A stretch of DNA of 64,000 bases from Serratia proteamaculans. Lineage in GTDB: Bacteria; Pseudomonadota; Gammaproteobacteria; Enterobacterales; Enterobacteriaceae. Positions within the stretch are counted from its first letter, which is position 1, and every line of letters begins with the position of its first letter. Location of the stretch: positions 558,001 to 622,000 of the forward strand of contig NZ_SWDE01000001.1 of assembly GCF_013337185.1 (NCBI RefSeq), written 5' to 3'. A program made the position numbers and the translations under genes. The notes under the pieces are model-generated. The model had not been told where the DNA came from and did no database searches. It saw only the letters and a program-made list of their open reading frames with translations. This document shows positions 27,529 to 35,291 of this stretch, piece by piece.

Positions 27529-28220
27529 CAGCGTGCTCCTGCCGAATGTGAGGAAGCCAACGCGTAACGCCTTGCCAGTCGGCTAAAGCCCCAACTGGAG
27601 ACAGCGGTAATCCCCATATAAATCAGCGCCACCAGGAAATAGAACAGGAAAGGCTTTTGCGTGGCCCGCCCGGCCTGCTCCGCCAGCCAAACCATGTCCT
27701 CCAGCCCGAGAATTGACACCAGCGCCGAGGCTTTCATCAGCCCAAGCCAGTTGTTGTTGATACCGGGAATGGCGAAGCTCAGCATCTGCGGCAACAGTAC
27801 GCGGCGAAAAACCTGGCCCGGCCGCATGCCATAGGCCATTGCCGCCTCGAGTTGGCCACGTTCCACGGTGAGAAAGGCGCCGCGAAAAGTTTCGGTGTAG
27901 TAAGCGCCAAACACAAAGCCGATGGCCAGCACGCCAGAGATGAAGGTGTTGAAACGCAGCGGCCCCAATCCCACCAGGCCAAGCAAGCCGTTGACCAGCA
28001 TTTCGCCGCCAAAAAACAGCAACAGCATGATCACCAGCTCGGGAATGCCGCGCACCAGCGTGGTGTAACCCGTCGATACCCAGCGCAGCCAACGCGGACC
28101 AAAGAGTTTGATCAGCGCATTGAGCATGCCGAGCGTCAACGCCACCGCCAGCGAAACCAGCATCACGCACAGCGACAGTAACGCGCCATGTGCCAGCAAC
28201 GGTATATACTCTGCGACCAT
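27528..28220 (-). CDS. Polar amino-acid ABC transporter permease (HisQ-like)
   Basis: 230 residues, about five membrane helices, family motif LVRGIPELVIMLLLFFGGE and EAA-like loop AAMAYGMRPGQVFRRVLLPQ. It lies 36 bp after the binding-protein gene in the direction of transcription. Confidence 0.88.
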   Translation of the reverse strand: MVAEYIPLLAHGALLSLCVMLVSLAVALTLGMLNALIKLFGPRWLRWVSTGYTTLVRGIPELVIMLLLFFGGEMLVNGLLGLVGLGPLRFNTFISGVLAIGFVFGAYYTETFRGAFLTVERGQLEAAMAYGMRPGQVFRRVLLPQMLSFAIPGINNNWLGLMKASALVSILGLEDMVWLAEQAGRATQKPFLFYFLVALIYMGITAVSSWGFSRLARRYALASSHSAGAR

Positions 28221-28256
28221 TTATGGCCTCCCCTGGATGACTGGATCCGAGCCGGT

Positions 28257-29030
28257 TTAGTTGCCGTAAATATCGAAGCTAAAATATTTTTTCTGGATCG
28301 CCTGATAAGTCCCATCGGCGCGTATCGCCTTGATAGCCCCGTTTAGCGCATCGCGCAGCGCCGGATTGTCTTTACCCACCGCAATGCCAACGTCAGAAGA
28401 AATGCTGCTGTCTTCAATGACCGGCCCGGCAAAGGCAAACTTCTGCCCGCGTGGAGTATCGATAAAGCTGCTGGCCGCTTGGGTGTTGTCCTGCAATGAC
28501 GCATTGATGCGCCCGGACATCAGATCCAGATAGACATTATCCTGGTTGGCGTAAGAGACAATTTTCACCCCTTTTCCGCCCCAGTGCTGTTTGGCATAGG
28601 CCTCATGAATAGAACCGGTCTGCACGCCAACGGTTTTGCCTTTCAGGCTGGCGACGTCCGGCAGCAATGCGCTCCCTTTACGCGCCACCAACTGGGCAGA
28701 ACTGCGGTAATAACGGTCGGTAAAATCCACCTCTTTCTTGCGTTCATCGGTAATGGTTAACGAGGCGATAATGGCATCGAACTTATGGGCGTTGAGCGCG
28801 GCAATCATGCTTTCAAAGGGTTGTTTGACGAACACGCATTTGGCATGCAGCTGGGTACACAACGCATTGGCGATATCGATATCGAAACCGGTGATCTCAC
28901 CGCTGGGTGCCAGCACGTCAAACGGCGGATAGCCGCCGTCAACGCCAAAGCTGATGGTGTCGAAGGCCTGCGCCGCTGCTGGGCCGCCCACTGCCAGACT
29001 GATCAGTAAAACTGCTAATGTTTTTTTCAT
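28257..29030 (-). CDS. Amino-acid ABC transporter substrate-binding protein (HisJ/ArtJ-like)
   Basis: 257 residues with a signal peptide (KKTLAVLLISLAVGGPAAAQA). Typical hinge and ligand motifs: DGGYPPFDVLAPSGEITGFDIDIANAL, split here into family blocks; then FDAIIASLTITDERKKEVDF and VGVQTGSIHE. The pattern matches lysine/arginine/ornithine and histidine binding proteins. With DDAH directly upstream, arginine or a methylated/citrulline-like derivative is the likely ligand. Confidence 0.85.
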   Translation of the reverse strand: MKKTLAVLLISLAVGGPAAAQAFDTISFGVDGGYPPFDVLAPSGEITGFDIDIANALCTQLHAKCVFVKQPFESMIAALNAHKFDAIIASLTITDERKKEVDFTDRYYRSSAQLVARKGSALLPDVASLKGKTVGVQTGSIHEAYAKQHWGGKGVKIVSYANQDNVYLDLMSGRINASLQDNTQAASSFIDTPRGQKFAFAGPVIEDSSISSDVGIAVGKDNPALRDALNGAIKAIRADGTYQAIQKKYFSFDIYGN

Positions 29031-29057
29031 GGCTGAGATCCCCGGTAAAAGAAAGTA

Positions 29058-29819
29058 TCAGAAACGCAGTGACAGGCAGGTCAGGCCGCCGTCCATTTTT
29101 TTAAATTCGCTGGTGTCGAGTTGAACGATGGGCATGCCGAGTTTTTCTATTTGCGCCAGCGTTTGTGGGTAACCTTGCGGGGTGATCAGCGTATCGTTGA
29201 TCCACAGCGTATTACCGGCGTAGGACTCCGCTTCCGCAATGACGATGCTGTTAAAACCGCTAAAGGCAGCATGGTGCTGGTAGTCTTCCGTCAGCAACAG
29301 GGTATTACGCCCCACGTAATTGACGATCGATTTCAGGTGCAGCCCGGCGCTCACCTCAATGGCCGTGACCCGGTAGCCGTAGGGCTCTACCGCCGCAGCA
29401 AATTCACCGATACCGGCTTCGTCAGTGCGAGACGTCTGGCCGACAAAAAACTGGCGATCGACCAGCAGCACATCGCCACCATCAAGATGGCCGCGCTGGC
29501 TCATCCGCACTACCGGGCGTTCCCCTTCGAACAGCGGCGCAATGGTGGTCACTTCGCCCTGGCGGCTTGGCGCACCCGGATGGGTGATCACCGCCAGCTC
29601 CGGCATCACTACCGCCGTGTCTTCAACAAAGTGGGCGTCAGGAAATGCCGGGGCAGCCGGTAACACGGTCACTTTTAACCCCAGGCGGAGCAAAGTGTCC
29701 ACATAGGCCAAAAACTGGCGGCCGGTGACAGCAATATCCGGCGCCCCCAATTGGGCGGTGGTCTGGCCGCTGGCGCAGCTATCGGCAGGGAGTCTGGCAA
29801 TGGCTTGAGTAAAGTGCAT
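29058..29819 (-). CDS. Dimethylarginine dimethylaminohydrolase (DDAH) / amidinotransferase-fold hydrolase
   Basis: 253 residues. DDAH motifs: DAHFVEDTAVV near residue 65, GHLDGGDVL, the catalytic His in GLHLKS, and the nucleophilic Cys in GGLTCLS near the C-terminus. The enzyme converts methylated arginines to citrulline and methylamines. It is the first gene of an operon with a binding protein and two permeases, so import and breakdown of a guanidino compound is likely. Some relatives act on arginine itself or other guanidines. Confidence 0.85.
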   Translation of the reverse strand: MHFTQAIARLPADSCASGQTTAQLGAPDIAVTGRQFLAYVDTLLRLGLKVTVLPAAPAFPDAHFVEDTAVVMPELAVITHPGAPSRQGEVTTIAPLFEGERPVVRMSQRGHLDGGDVLLVDRQFFVGQTSRTDEAGIGEFAAAVEPYGYRVTAIEVSAGLHLKSIVNYVGRNTLLLTEDYQHHAAFSGFNSIVIAEAESYAGNTLWINDTLITPQGYPQTLAQIEKLGMPIVQLDTSEFKKMDGGLTCLSLRF

Positions 29820-29979
29820 GGGCGATTCTCTCTGTTGAAGGGACGGTCACTGTTATCTCGATTATCAAACAGATAGCCTCGTCAAACAGGCTGAATCCGC
29901 CCATTGGCGCTCTGGATTTACGCTGTTTATTATCCCAGCGACGACCTATTCTGCTGCGCTCAGTACAAAACCTGTCCTT

Positions 29980-30918
29980 TCACCGCAGGGGCGCATGCGC
30001 ACCGCTGATGCGTGGCATCACTTCTTTCATCAGCTCAATAAACTTGCGCAAGCGCGCCGGATAATAACTGGCGTACGGGTAAAGCAGATAGACAGGTAAA
30101 GGTGCGGCGCGCCATTCCGGCATCAACGGCGTCAACTGCCCCTGTTCCAAATCCTGTGTGACTATCCAGGATGACAGCATCGCCACCCCCACGCCGTTCA
30201 ATGCCGCTTTGCGTATCGCATAAAGACTGTCGGTACTCAACCTGGGCGCAATGTCAAAACGGCAGTTTTCACCACTGACACTGTGGGTCAGGGTAACCTC
30301 GTTGCGATAAAAACTGTTTAGCGCCAGCCAGGGCAGCCGCACCAAATCCCCGATCTGCGTCAGCGGCGCATGCGTCGCCAGCAGCTCTGGGGAAGCAACC
30401 ACAATGCGCGGCACCTCCGCCAGCAGCACCGCAACCACGGAAGGATCGGTCACCGGACCGGCGTGGATAGCGCAGTCTACCCCTTCAGGAATAAAATCGG
30501 GTGAGTGGTCGTTGAGCGTCCACTCCACGCTGGTCTGGCTATAGCGTTGCAGATAATCGCCCAGTGGCCCAATCAACTGATCCTGACCAAAGGCATGTGG
30601 CGCCCTTACCCGCAAGACACCGACCGGCTCATCGCGCACCCCACGCAGTTCATCTTCCATGCTTTGCCATTGTTCAATTAGCTTGCGTGCGTGCTGATAG
30701 CAACGTTCGCCATCATCCGTCAGCTTCATGCTGTGGGTGGTTCGCTGGATTAATTTAACGCCCAGCAGTTGTTCCAGCACCTGTAAACGCCGACTGACGG
30801 TGGGTTGTGAGGTGTTCATTTGGGCTGCCGCCGCCGATAGGCTGCCGCTGTCAACAATGCGCACCAGGGTTTGCAGCATGGCTATGCGGTCGCCATTGGG
30901 AAATAGATTCTTATTCAT
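29980..30918 (-). CDS. LysR-family transcriptional regulator
   Basis: 312 residues. Winged helix-turn-helix MLQTLVRIVDSGSLSAAAAQ with TSQPTVSRRLQVLEQLLG, then the substrate-binding domain. It belongs to the branch with a short C-terminal tail related to the regulators of small exporters and oxidoreductases. It is divergent from the MFS gene at 31016, its likely target. Confidence 0.88.
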   Translation of the reverse strand: MNKNLFPNGDRIAMLQTLVRIVDSGSLSAAAAQMNTSQPTVSRRLQVLEQLLGVKLIQRTTHSMKLTDDGERCYQHARKLIEQWQSMEDELRGVRDEPVGVLRVRAPHAFGQDQLIGPLGDYLQRYSQTSVEWTLNDHSPDFIPEGVDCAIHAGPVTDPSVVAVLLAEVPRIVVASPELLATHAPLTQIGDLVRLPWLALNSFYRNEVTLTHSVSGENCRFDIAPRLSTDSLYAIRKAALNGVGVAMLSSWIVTQDLEQGQLTPLMPEWRAAPLPVYLLYPYASYYPARLRKFIELMKEVMPRISGAHAPLR

Positions 30919-31015
30919 ACCTATTACGTATAACAGTTTTACCCGCGCAGGGGCTACAGTTTACGGCGAATACTGGCAAAAATAGCCGCACTTAATCTCG
31001 ATTGGAATAATCACC

Positions 31016-32239
31016 ATGAGCCAGACCTCACCCGACCATCACACCACCGTGCCTGCCAGCGCGCTTTCAGCCAAAGTTGTCTTTCTGCTGGCTAGCGGCG
31101 CCGGTTTGAGCGTGGCGTCAATTTACTACAGCCAGCCGATGCTCGGCATTATGGGCAATGCATTCCACGCAGGAGTGAGCGACGCCGGTATGGTGCCTAC
31201 GCTGACCCAGGTAGGTTACGCTCTGGGGATCCTGCTGCTGGCGCCACTGGGCGATCGCCACGATCGTCGCCAGATCATCCGTATTAAAGGCGTACTGCTG
31301 GCGCTCACGCTGCTGTTTTGCGGTTTCTCTTCGTCCTTCCCGTTGCTGTTGCTCAGTAGCCTGGCGATTGGCCTGGCCGCTACCGTGGCGCAGGACATTA
31401 TCCCGGCAGCCGCCACGCTGGCTTCTGATGCCAACCGGGGCAAAACGGTGGGCACGGTGATGACCGGGCTGCTGGCCGGCATTTTGCTGTCGCGGGTGTT
31501 CAGCGGCCTGGTGGCGGAATATTTCGGCTGGCGCAGCGTTTACCTGCTGGCGGCAGTGGGCGTGCTGGCGATCACCCTGATGATCGGCGCGGTATTGCCA
31601 CGCTTTAAGCCCAATACCACACTGAGCTACCCGGCACTGCTGCGTTCTTTAGGCAAATTGTGGGCAGACTACCCGGAGCTGCGGCGCGCGGCGCTGGCGC
31701 AAGGTTTGCTGTCGGTGGCGTTCAGTGCTTTCTGGTCGACACTGGCGGTGATGCTGGCGGAGCGCTATCAACTGGGTAGCGCCGTTGCCGGAGCTTTTGG
31801 TCTGGCGGGTGCGGCCGGCGCCCTGGCGGCACCCCTGGCGGGAATGTTGGCCGATCGTCACGGGCCGGGCTACGTCACTAAAATCGGTGCTGCCATGGTG
31901 GTGGTTTCATTTGCCCTGATGTTTTTGCTGCCGTTACTGTCGGTACCGGCGCAACTGACGCTGATCGCCCTTAGCGCGGTAGGCTTTGATCTCGGTATTC
32001 AGGCTACGCTGGTGGCGCATCAGACCATTATTTACGCCATCAACCCGGGGGCACGAAGCCGCCTCAACGCCATCCTGTTTACGCTGGTGTTTGTCGGTAT
32101 GGCCAGCGGCGCGGCATTGGGCAGCAAAATCCTTGAGAGTGCCGGTTGGCCGGGCGTGGTGGCACTGGCTACTCTGGCGGCCGCAGGCGGGCTGGTCCTG
32201 AGAATCTTGGCCAAGCCTGCTACACGCGCCATAGCCTGA
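31016..32239 (+). CDS. MFS transporter (DHA1-type, 12 helices)
   Basis: 407 residues and about 12 hydrophobic helices. The conserved loop GDRHDRRQIIRIKGV between helices 2 and 3 and the related loop ADRHGPGYVTKIG after helix 8 are the MFS signatures. It is probably an exporter of small molecules. The substrate is unknown. Confidence 0.85.
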   Translation: MSQTSPDHHTTVPASALSAKVVFLLASGAGLSVASIYYSQPMLGIMGNAFHAGVSDAGMVPTLTQVGYALGILLLAPLGDRHDRRQIIRIKGVLLALTLLFCGFSSSFPLLLLSSLAIGLAATVAQDIIPAAATLASDANRGKTVGTVMTGLLAGILLSRVFSGLVAEYFGWRSVYLLAAVGVLAITLMIGAVLPRFKPNTTLSYPALLRSLGKLWADYPELRRAALAQGLLSVAFSAFWSTLAVMLAERYQLGSAVAGAFGLAGAAGALAAPLAGMLADRHGPGYVTKIGAAMVVVSFALMFLLPLLSVPAQLTLIALSAVGFDLGIQATLVAHQTIIYAINPGARSRLNAILFTLVFVGMASGAALGSKILESAGWPGVVALATLAAAGGLVLRILAKPATRAIA

Positions 32240-32246
32240 GTGATAA

Positions 32247-32268
32247 AGCCGCAGTGAAAACTGCGGCT
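32247..32268. terminator. Hairpin between convergent MFS and binding-protein genes
   Basis: A perfect 9-bp stem (AGCCGCAGT / ACTGCGGCT) with a GAAA loop. On the minus strand it is followed by TTTAT. It may serve both convergent genes. Confidence 0.5.
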
Positions 32269-32284
32269 ATAGTGGCGGCCACGC

Positions 32285-33208
32285 TTACTTCGTATTGGCC
32301 GCCATAAACTCGGCCAGATTATCCCGGGTGATGATTTTATAAGGCACCCAGTTGTACGGCTGGGTTTTTTGCTTTTCCAGCAGCGCTTTGGTCACCTGCA
32401 CCGCCCCGGTGGCCTGCCCCTTGGCGTCCTGGAAGATGGTCAGGGTCATGCCGCCATTTTTGACAAACTGCTGACCGTCCGGGGTACCGTCGATGCCAGC
32501 CACCAAAATGGTTTTATTTTTAGCCTGGTTCAACGCCATGATGGCACCAATCGCCATTTCGTCATTGTTGGCGGCAATGGCGTCAATCGGACGACCATTT
32601 AGCAACCAACCGGACACCACATCCACCGCCTCATTGCGCTGCCATTTGGCGGTCTGTTTCTCCAGCACCTTCATATCTTTATACTTGGCGATCACCGCTT
32701 CCACCGCCCGCGTGCGTTCGCGAGCCTCTTCGTTGGACAGCGCCCCCATCAGGATCGCCACGTTACCGCGATAGTTCATCTGTTTCGCCAGGGCTTCCAT
32801 CTGCATCTCACCGCCCGCTGCCGAGTCGGACCCAACGTAGGCCATGGCTTTGCCCAATTTCACCTCTGGCTTGCGGTTGACGAAAATCAGTGGAATGTGG
32901 GCGCGTTCGGCCGCGTCCATCATCGGCTTCACCCCCTGGGTATCGACCGGATTGAGGATAATCGCGTCCACCCCGAGGTTGATAAAGTCATCCACCTGCT
33001 GCACCTGCAGCGCCACGTCCCCTTTGGCATCGACAAACTGCCCGTCCATATTCAACTGCTTGAGTTCACTGACCATCTGCGAACGCAAGATAGAGACAAA
33101 GTTAAGATCGAAATTGGCCAGCGCAACGCCGACCTTATAGGTTTTCGCCTGGGCGCTGAAGGCCATGACCATGCTCAGCAGTATCAACAACAAGGTTTTG
33201 GTTTTCAT
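32285..33208 (-). CDS. Sugar/polyol ABC transporter substrate-binding protein (RbsB-like, orphan)
   Basis: 307 residues with a signal peptide (LLLILLSMVMAFSAQA). It has the type 1 periplasmic binding fold: KVGVALANFDLNFVS, then VDAIILNPVDTQGV, NDEMAIGAIMALNQA and VAGIDGTPDG. The family covers ribose, inositol and other sugars. It is the last gene of an operon with a dehydrogenase and an isomerase but no ATPase or permease, so it must use a transporter encoded elsewhere. Myo-inositol or a related polyol is a reasonable guess from its neighbours. Confidence 0.85.
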   Translation of the reverse strand: MKTKTLLLILLSMVMAFSAQAKTYKVGVALANFDLNFVSILRSQMVSELKQLNMDGQFVDAKGDVALQVQQVDDFINLGVDAIILNPVDTQGVKPMMDAAERAHIPLIFVNRKPEVKLGKAMAYVGSDSAAGGEMQMEALAKQMNYRGNVAILMGALSNEEARERTRAVEAVIAKYKDMKVLEKQTAKWQRNEAVDVVSGWLLNGRPIDAIAANNDEMAIGAIMALNQAKNKTILVAGIDGTPDGQQFVKNGGMTLTIFQDAKGQATGAVQVTKALLEKQKTQPYNWVPYKIITRDNLAEFMAANTK

Positions 33209-33302
33209 GGTGACATCCTGTAGGTTGAGGTTTGTTTTTTTATTTAAATCAACGCATCACTGTTTATTCCGGGCAACAGGCCAATACCCGGTTTGCTTCG
33301 GT

Positions 33303-34082
33303 TTATAGGGTGAAATGGTCGCGGAACTGTTGCAGTGCCTCGGTGCTGTCATCGGATGCCCAGCCTTCCATCGCTACCACCCCCTGATAGCCGATTTCGT
33401 CCAACGCGCGGGCAATGGCGCGGTAGTTAATTTCACCGGTACCAGGTTGTTTTCTCCCCGGCACGTCAGCCACCTGAATTTCACCGATTGCCGGGCCACA
33501 GCGGCGGATCAGTTCAATCAGGTTGCCCTCGCCAATTTGCGCATGGTAAAGATCGAGGTTCATCTTCAACCCCGGTCGATTAACCGCCTCCACCAAAGCC
33601 AAAGTGTCGCCAGCTTTGGCAAAAGGCGTACCCGGGTGATCCAACGGCAGGTTGAGGTTTTCCAGGGTGAAAACTTTACCGGCCTGCTCCCCCATTTGTG
33701 CCAATCGGTTTAACGTATTGGCCGCTTTCAGCCACATCGCGCCCGTCACCACCGCCACCGGTTTCACCGGCAGCCCCTGCGAGTCCAGGCCGGTACCGTG
33801 CAGATTCAGGCTCGGGCAGTTCAAGCGTTGCGCCACCGCCAGCGACTGCTCGGCGCTTTGCAGCAGTTGAACGATCTCCTCTTCGTCGGTCAGGTTGCCG
33901 CTGAGATAGCCGGTCATCGAAGTAAAGCGCGCTCCGGTAGCCACCAAAGCATCAAGGTCTTTATTGGCCCAGTTCCAGATTTCAACGCCGAAACCCAGCG
34001 CATCAATACGCGCCACGCGTTCGACAAACGGCAGGTCGAGAAACACCATTTCGGCGCAAACGGACAGCTGAAAACTCGCCAT
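33303..34082 (-). CDS. Sugar-phosphate isomerase/epimerase-type TIM barrel (Hyi/IolE-like)
   Basis: 259 residues. The xylose-isomerase-like barrel shows GFGVEIWNWANKDL at the start, the metal-binding Glu in VFTLENLNLPLDHPG, MNLDLYHAQIGEG, and GEIQVADVPGRKQPGTGEINYR. This pattern fits hydroxypyruvate isomerase and sugar-acid epimerase relatives. Its start overlaps the stop of the dehydrogenase gene by one base (TAATG), so the two are co-translated. Confidence 0.8.
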   Translation of the reverse strand: MASFQLSVCAEMVFLDLPFVERVARIDALGFGVEIWNWANKDLDALVATGARFTSMTGYLSGNLTDEEEIVQLLQSAEQSLAVAQRLNCPSLNLHGTGLDSQGLPVKPVAVVTGAMWLKAANTLNRLAQMGEQAGKVFTLENLNLPLDHPGTPFAKAGDTLALVEAVNRPGLKMNLDLYHAQIGEGNLIELIRRCGPAIGEIQVADVPGRKQPGTGEINYRAIARALDEIGYQGVVAMEGWASDDSTEALQQFRDHFTL

Positions 34083-35098
34083 TATTGATCTCCCAATCTG
34101 ATCGGTTTGCCCTGCTGTACCGACGCTATACAGGCCAGTGCGATTTCCAGCGCATTACGCGCATCCTGACCAGTCGCCCGTGGCCTTTGCCCTTGCCGAA
34201 TGCATTGAGCGAATTCGGTCAGTTCCGCCACGTAGGCGTCGTGCAGCAAATCGGTATCCTGACGTGAAGTCTCAATGGCGATACCCCCGGCGTGATAACG
34301 CACGCAGTTGTTTAAATTGATATTGCCCGCCTGCAACATGCCTTTACTGCCAAACACTTCACCGCGTACGTCATAGCCGTAGACCGCCTGGAAATTGGCC
34401 TCGGCAGTTGCGATAGCGCCGTTATCAAAGCGAATAGTGACTACGGCGGTATCCAGCAACCCCTTGTCCTTGAAGTCCGGACGCACCAGCGCATCCGCCA
34501 GGGCGTAAACCTCTACCGGCCTGGCTCCGGGGTTGAAGTGCAGCAAGGTGTCAAAATCATGGATCAGGGTTTCCAGAAAGATGGTCCATGCCGGGATCGG
34601 CGCCGGATCGCGCAACTGCGGGTCACGGGTGACCGAGCGGGACAACTGGGTGGTGCCATTTTCGCCCGACTTGACGGCAGCAATGGCCGCGGCAAAACCG
34701 GTAACAAAACGGCGGTTAAAGCCCACCTGCAGCACCACACCCGCCTGATTGGCGGCGGCGATGGCGCAATCTGCCTCCTCCAGCGTGACGGCCATCGGTT
34801 TTTCACAGAAGACGTGCTTACCCGCCCCGGCCGCCGCTATCACCCACTGTGCATGGGTACGCGCCGGAGAAGCGATCACTACGGCATCAATGGCCGGGTC
34901 ATCCAGCATCGCCTGCAAATCGCTATGGGCCTTAACGCCCAGACGTTCCGCCAGCCGTTGCGCGGCACCGGGTAACGGATCGGCCACCGCGGCCAGTACC
35001 GCGCCTGGCACACGCCGCGCCAGCGACTCTGCATGGAAACTGCCCATTCTTCCGGCACCAATCAGACCAACGCGCAGGGTTTGGGGTAAATGGCTCAT
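34082..35098 (-). CDS. Gfo/Idh/MocA-family oxidoreductase (inositol dehydrogenase-like)
   Basis: 338 residues. NAD-binding motif VGLIGAGRMGSFHA, the EKP motif (FCEKPMAVT), and the ETLIHDFDTLLHF segment with the catalytic His. Inositol 2-dehydrogenases and related polyol dehydrogenases are the closest recognisable group. It is first in a three-gene operon behind a -24/-12 promoter at 35153-35168 and divergent from the sigma-54 regulator. AAGGA lies about 8 bases before the ATG. Confidence 0.83.
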   Translation of the reverse strand: MSHLPQTLRVGLIGAGRMGSFHAESLARRVPGAVLAAVADPLPGAAQRLAERLGVKAHSDLQAMLDDPAIDAVVIASPARTHAQWVIAAAGAGKHVFCEKPMAVTLEEADCAIAAANQAGVVLQVGFNRRFVTGFAAAIAAVKSGENGTTQLSRSVTRDPQLRDPAPIPAWTIFLETLIHDFDTLLHFNPGARPVEVYALADALVRPDFKDKGLLDTAVVTIRFDNGAIATAEANFQAVYGYDVRGEVFGSKGMLQAGNINLNNCVRYHAGGIAIETSRQDTDLLHDAYVAELTEFAQCIRQGQRPRATGQDARNALEIALACIASVQQGKPIRLGDQ

Positions 35099-35152
35099 CG
35101 TGATTCCTTATGTGGGTAACGCCCTTGCGGGCAACAAGTTCACGGAGGGTAT

Positions 35153-35168
35153 TGCAAAGGGGATGCCA
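35153..35168 (-). promoter_or_regulatory. Sigma-54 (-24/-12) promoter of the dehydrogenase-isomerase-binding protein operon
   Basis: On the minus strand the sequence reads TGGCATCCCCTTTGCA, matching TGGCAC-N5-TTGCW with correct spacing. It lies 55 bp before the first start codon. Confidence 0.8.
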
Positions 35169-35227
35169 GCTTAAAACCCGGGGAATTTGTGAGGCGTTGC
35201 ACAGATAGCCATAACAAAGTGACAACT

Positions 35228-35256
35228 AAATTGACATGTCAATTTCACATGTCAAT
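35228..35256. promoter_or_regulatory. Palindromic enhancer sites for the divergent sigma-54 regulator
   Basis: A perfect 18-bp palindrome, AAATTGACATGTCAATTT (35228-35245), followed by a related ACATGTCAAT copy (35247-35256) centred 13 bp further on. They lie about 60-85 bp upstream of the -24 box and just before the regulator start. Confidence 0.65.
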
Positions 35257-35291
35257 AAAATGGACATTACATTCCAAAACGGAGTTATCCG

